DNA of 16,675 nucleotides. Source: Erysipelotrichaceae bacterium. GTDB taxonomy: Bacteria; Bacillota_I; Bacilli_A; Erysipelotrichales; Erysipelotrichaceae. Below the pieces are notes generated by a model that saw only the letters and a list, made by a program, of their open reading frames with translations, was not told the DNA's origin and did no database searches. A program made the position numbers and the translations under genes. The stretch covers positions 1 to 16,675 of the forward strand of contig JAEDOA010000021.1 in assembly GCA_016302195.1 (NCBI GenBank), in the 5' to 3' direction. Shown here piece by piece: positions 15,845 to 16,675 of the stretch (its first letter is position 1; each line of letters begins with the position of its first letter).

Positions 15845-15964
15845 TAGAACATAATTATCAGCCAATGGCTTGTTAATATTTTTAAGATATATTTTAGGGT
15901 CAGAGATAAGTGAAGGCTTTGGTCTTAAGATCGAAGACTTAAAATAAATAATATTAGTAAATAA
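15845..15964. other. Non-coding spacer with small hairpins
   Basis: No gene is seen here. Short inverted repeats are AGCC-AAT-GGCT (15860-15870), followed by a T-rich stretch, and GTCTT (15923-15927) facing AAGAC (15935-15939). Neither has the stem length of the terminator that follows. The first could be a weak terminator for the small membrane-protein gene. Confidence 0.4.
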
Positions 15965-16003
15965 AGGCTAGTAAACCCAAAATGGGGAACTAGCCTCTTT
16001 TTT
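15965..16003 (+). terminator. Rho-independent terminator, possibly bidirectional
   Basis: AGGCTAGT (15965-15972) pairs perfectly with ACTAGCCT (15989-15996). The loop holds a further CCC/GGG pairing, and TTTTTT follows at 15998-16003. It ends the + strand small-protein transcript. On the minus strand the hairpin is followed by TTTATTTAC, so it may also stop the converging 91-residue gene, whose stop codon is only two bases from the T-run. Confidence 0.88.
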
Positions 16004-16004
16004 G

Positions 16005-16280
16005 TTAGTTGATTCCTTTGCTTTTCCAACTGTAATATTCATTATCTTTTTCTAAATTGATTTGTTGGTCTTTTGGAATGTATAAATAGAATTGTTCTTT
16101 GGAAAAAAGACTTACAAAATCATCCAAAGAAATATCGTAATGAGCGCTTACTGATTTGACTTTAATCTTATCACTTGATAAATAGAAGTAGGTAATGGCA
16201 CCTTTTGATATGGTGTAAACAATTTCATTTTGCTTAAGGTACATTACTGCTTCATTAAAGGTCAAAAGATTATCCTGCAT
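16005..16280 (-). CDS. Hypothetical 91-residue protein
   Basis: I do not recognise this protein. It is soluble and mixed alpha/beta in character. It begins with a short helix pattern (LTFNEAVMYLKQN, residues 6-18) like the first helix of small winged-helix proteins. Beta-prone stretches follow (YTISKGAITYFYL, then KIKVKSVSAHYDI), then a helix (LDDFVSLFSKEQ), and the end is YYSWKSKGIN. A DNA-binding role is only a guess. It lies 30 bases beyond rpmB on the same strand, but the rpmB terminator sits in the gap and ends right at its start codon. There is no free Shine-Dalgarno; an in-frame stop (TAA) 15 bases upstream rules out a longer form. The ATG of residue 13 is an alternative start but would cut the first helix. 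Confidence 0.6.
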   Translation of the reverse strand: MQDNLLTFNEAVMYLKQNEIVYTISKGAITYFYLSSDKIKVKSVSAHYDISLDDFVSLFSKEQFYLYIPKDQQINLEKDNEYYSWKSKGIN

Positions 16281-16309
16281 AAAAATAAAAAGTTAGATTC
16301 CTAACTTTT
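16281..16309 (-). terminator. Rho-independent terminator of rpmB
   Basis: On the minus strand AAAAGTTAG pairs with CTAACTTTT over nine base pairs (16288-16296 with 16301-16309) around a GAAT loop. The T-rich tail TATTTTT (16287-16281) abuts the ATG of the 91-residue gene. The stem is AT-rich, so termination may be incomplete. Confidence 0.78.
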
Positions 16310-16310
16310 A

Positions 16311-16499
16311 TTAACCTTGCTGAGACTTTAAAGTTCTTAAAGCACGCGCTGACATTCTGACGGTCTTCTCTTTACCATCAACCATAACTCTTACTTTCTG
16401 TAAATTTACATTCCATCTGCGGCGTGTTGCTCTCAAAGAATCAGAACGATTGTTACCTGATAAAGGTCCTTTGCCTGTAACGGCACAAATTCTTGACAT
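16311..16499 (-). CDS. rpmB: Large-subunit ribosomal protein bL28
   Basis: This 62-residue protein is a component of the 50S subunit near the tRNA exit region. The N-terminus MSRICAVTGKGPLSGNNRSDS and the central RRRWNVNLQKVRVMVDGK match the bL28 family closely, and SARALRTLK near the end is typical. The length is normal. A strong purine-rich ribosome site AAAGGGGG (16507-16514 on +) lies seven bases before the start. As in Bacillus, rpmB lies downstream of the prkC-rsgA-rpe cluster on the opposite strand. Confidence 0.97.
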   Translation of the reverse strand: MSRICAVTGKGPLSGNNRSDSLRATRRRWNVNLQKVRVMVDGKEKTVRMSARALRTLKSQQG

Positions 16500-16531
16500 T
16501 CAATGACCCCCTTTCAATCATACGCTCTAAT

Positions 16532-16560
16532 ATATTACCATTATAGAAATCAAAATGCAA
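16532..16560 (-). promoter_or_regulatory. rpmB: Promoter of rpmB
   Basis: On the minus strand TTGCAT (16555-16560) and TAATAT (16532-16537) are spaced by 17 bases, and TG one base before the -10 makes it an extended -10 element. Transcription would begin near 16525 with a leader of about 26 bases containing the Shine-Dalgarno. TATAAT lies just upstream but is not spaced with a -35. Confidence 0.75.
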
Positions 16561-16675
16561 GAACAAAATGGACGTATATTTACAGGCTGAAGTAAAAAGT
16601 TAAATTCCACTTTAAATATCGCAAAATGGAAATAAGTCATTGATAAACTTCCAGTTGAAATTACTCTTTGACTTG
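16561..16675. other. Intergenic region upstream of rpmB with short repeats
   Basis: No gene is seen. TTCCACTTTAAAT (16605-16617) recurs as TTCCAGTTGAAAT (16649-16661), identical at 11 of 13 bases. CAAAATGG occurs at 16564-16571 and 16622-16629. TTCCA-n-TTT (16605-16613) can pair with AAA-n-TGGAA (16623-16631). TTGACT (16668-16673) could be the -35 of a + strand gene beyond the window; in Bacillus that gene would be the Asp23-family yloU. Confidence 0.35.

Noticed and set aside
15860..15885. Terminator directly after the small membrane-protein gene
   Set aside because: The stem is only four base pairs and the T-rich stretch starts late; the strong hairpin at 15965-16003 is the better terminator.

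Overview
The window is AT-rich DNA from a low-GC Gram-positive bacterium (Bacillota). The evidence is the gene order priA-rsmB-rlmN-prpC-prkC-rsgA-rpe with rpmB on the opposite strand, a PASTA-domain kinase, a sortase-type cell-wall sorting signal, purine-rich Shine-Dalgarno sites and rho-independent terminators. prkC and rsgA both end in TGA, so TGA is a stop here and the Mollicutes code is unlikely. A member of the Erysipelotrichia or a relative fits best, but that placement is inference.

Region 1 (1-5296) is a surface module. A membrane-anchored hypothetical protein with GHY- and WVVD-type repeats lies 11 bases upstream of a 1391-residue wall-anchored adhesin. The adhesin reads in order: signal peptide, thioester (TQXA-type) domain, four CnaB/SpaA-like domains, four T-Q ester-bond (VaFE) repeats, a fifth CnaB domain, an LSNTG sorting motif and a membrane segment. 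The module closes with a strong terminator whose loop is the adhesin stop codon.

Region 2 (about 5300-14280) is a tightly packed housekeeping operon, all on +. It holds replication restart helicase PriA, 16S rRNA m5C methyltransferase RsmB, 23S rRNA/tRNA m2A methyltransferase RlmN, PP2C phosphatase, PASTA Ser/Thr kinase, ribosome-assembly GTPase RsgA, ribulose-phosphate 3-epimerase and a thioredoxin-like lipoprotein. Junctions are overlaps or gaps of 24 bases or less. The def-fmt pair and thiN/spoVM found at these positions in Bacillus are absent, and the thioredoxin-like lipoprotein follows rpe instead. Together the genes link replication repair, ribosome modification and assembly, and cell-wall-sensing phosphorylation. 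A terminator overlaps the last codons of the lipoprotein gene.

Region 3 (about 14300-16004) looks like an accessory insert between the operon and rpmB. A divergent LysR-type regulator (-) faces a small + strand bicistron. The first gene would encode a secreted peptide of about 62 residues, but its signal sequence is broken by an in-frame TAG. The second, preceded by a near-perfect Shine-Dalgarno, encodes a 60-residue protein with two membrane segments. A dyad and a pair of 10-base direct repeats lie in the control region. This is the most novel-looking part of the window.

Region 4 (16005-16675, -) holds ribosomal protein L28 (rpmB) with a clear promoter and terminator. Just beyond that terminator is a 91-residue protein of unknown function with no visible ribosome-binding site. 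The last 115 bases hold short repeats and no gene. I see no tRNA, rRNA, CRISPR array, insertion sequence or phage gene.
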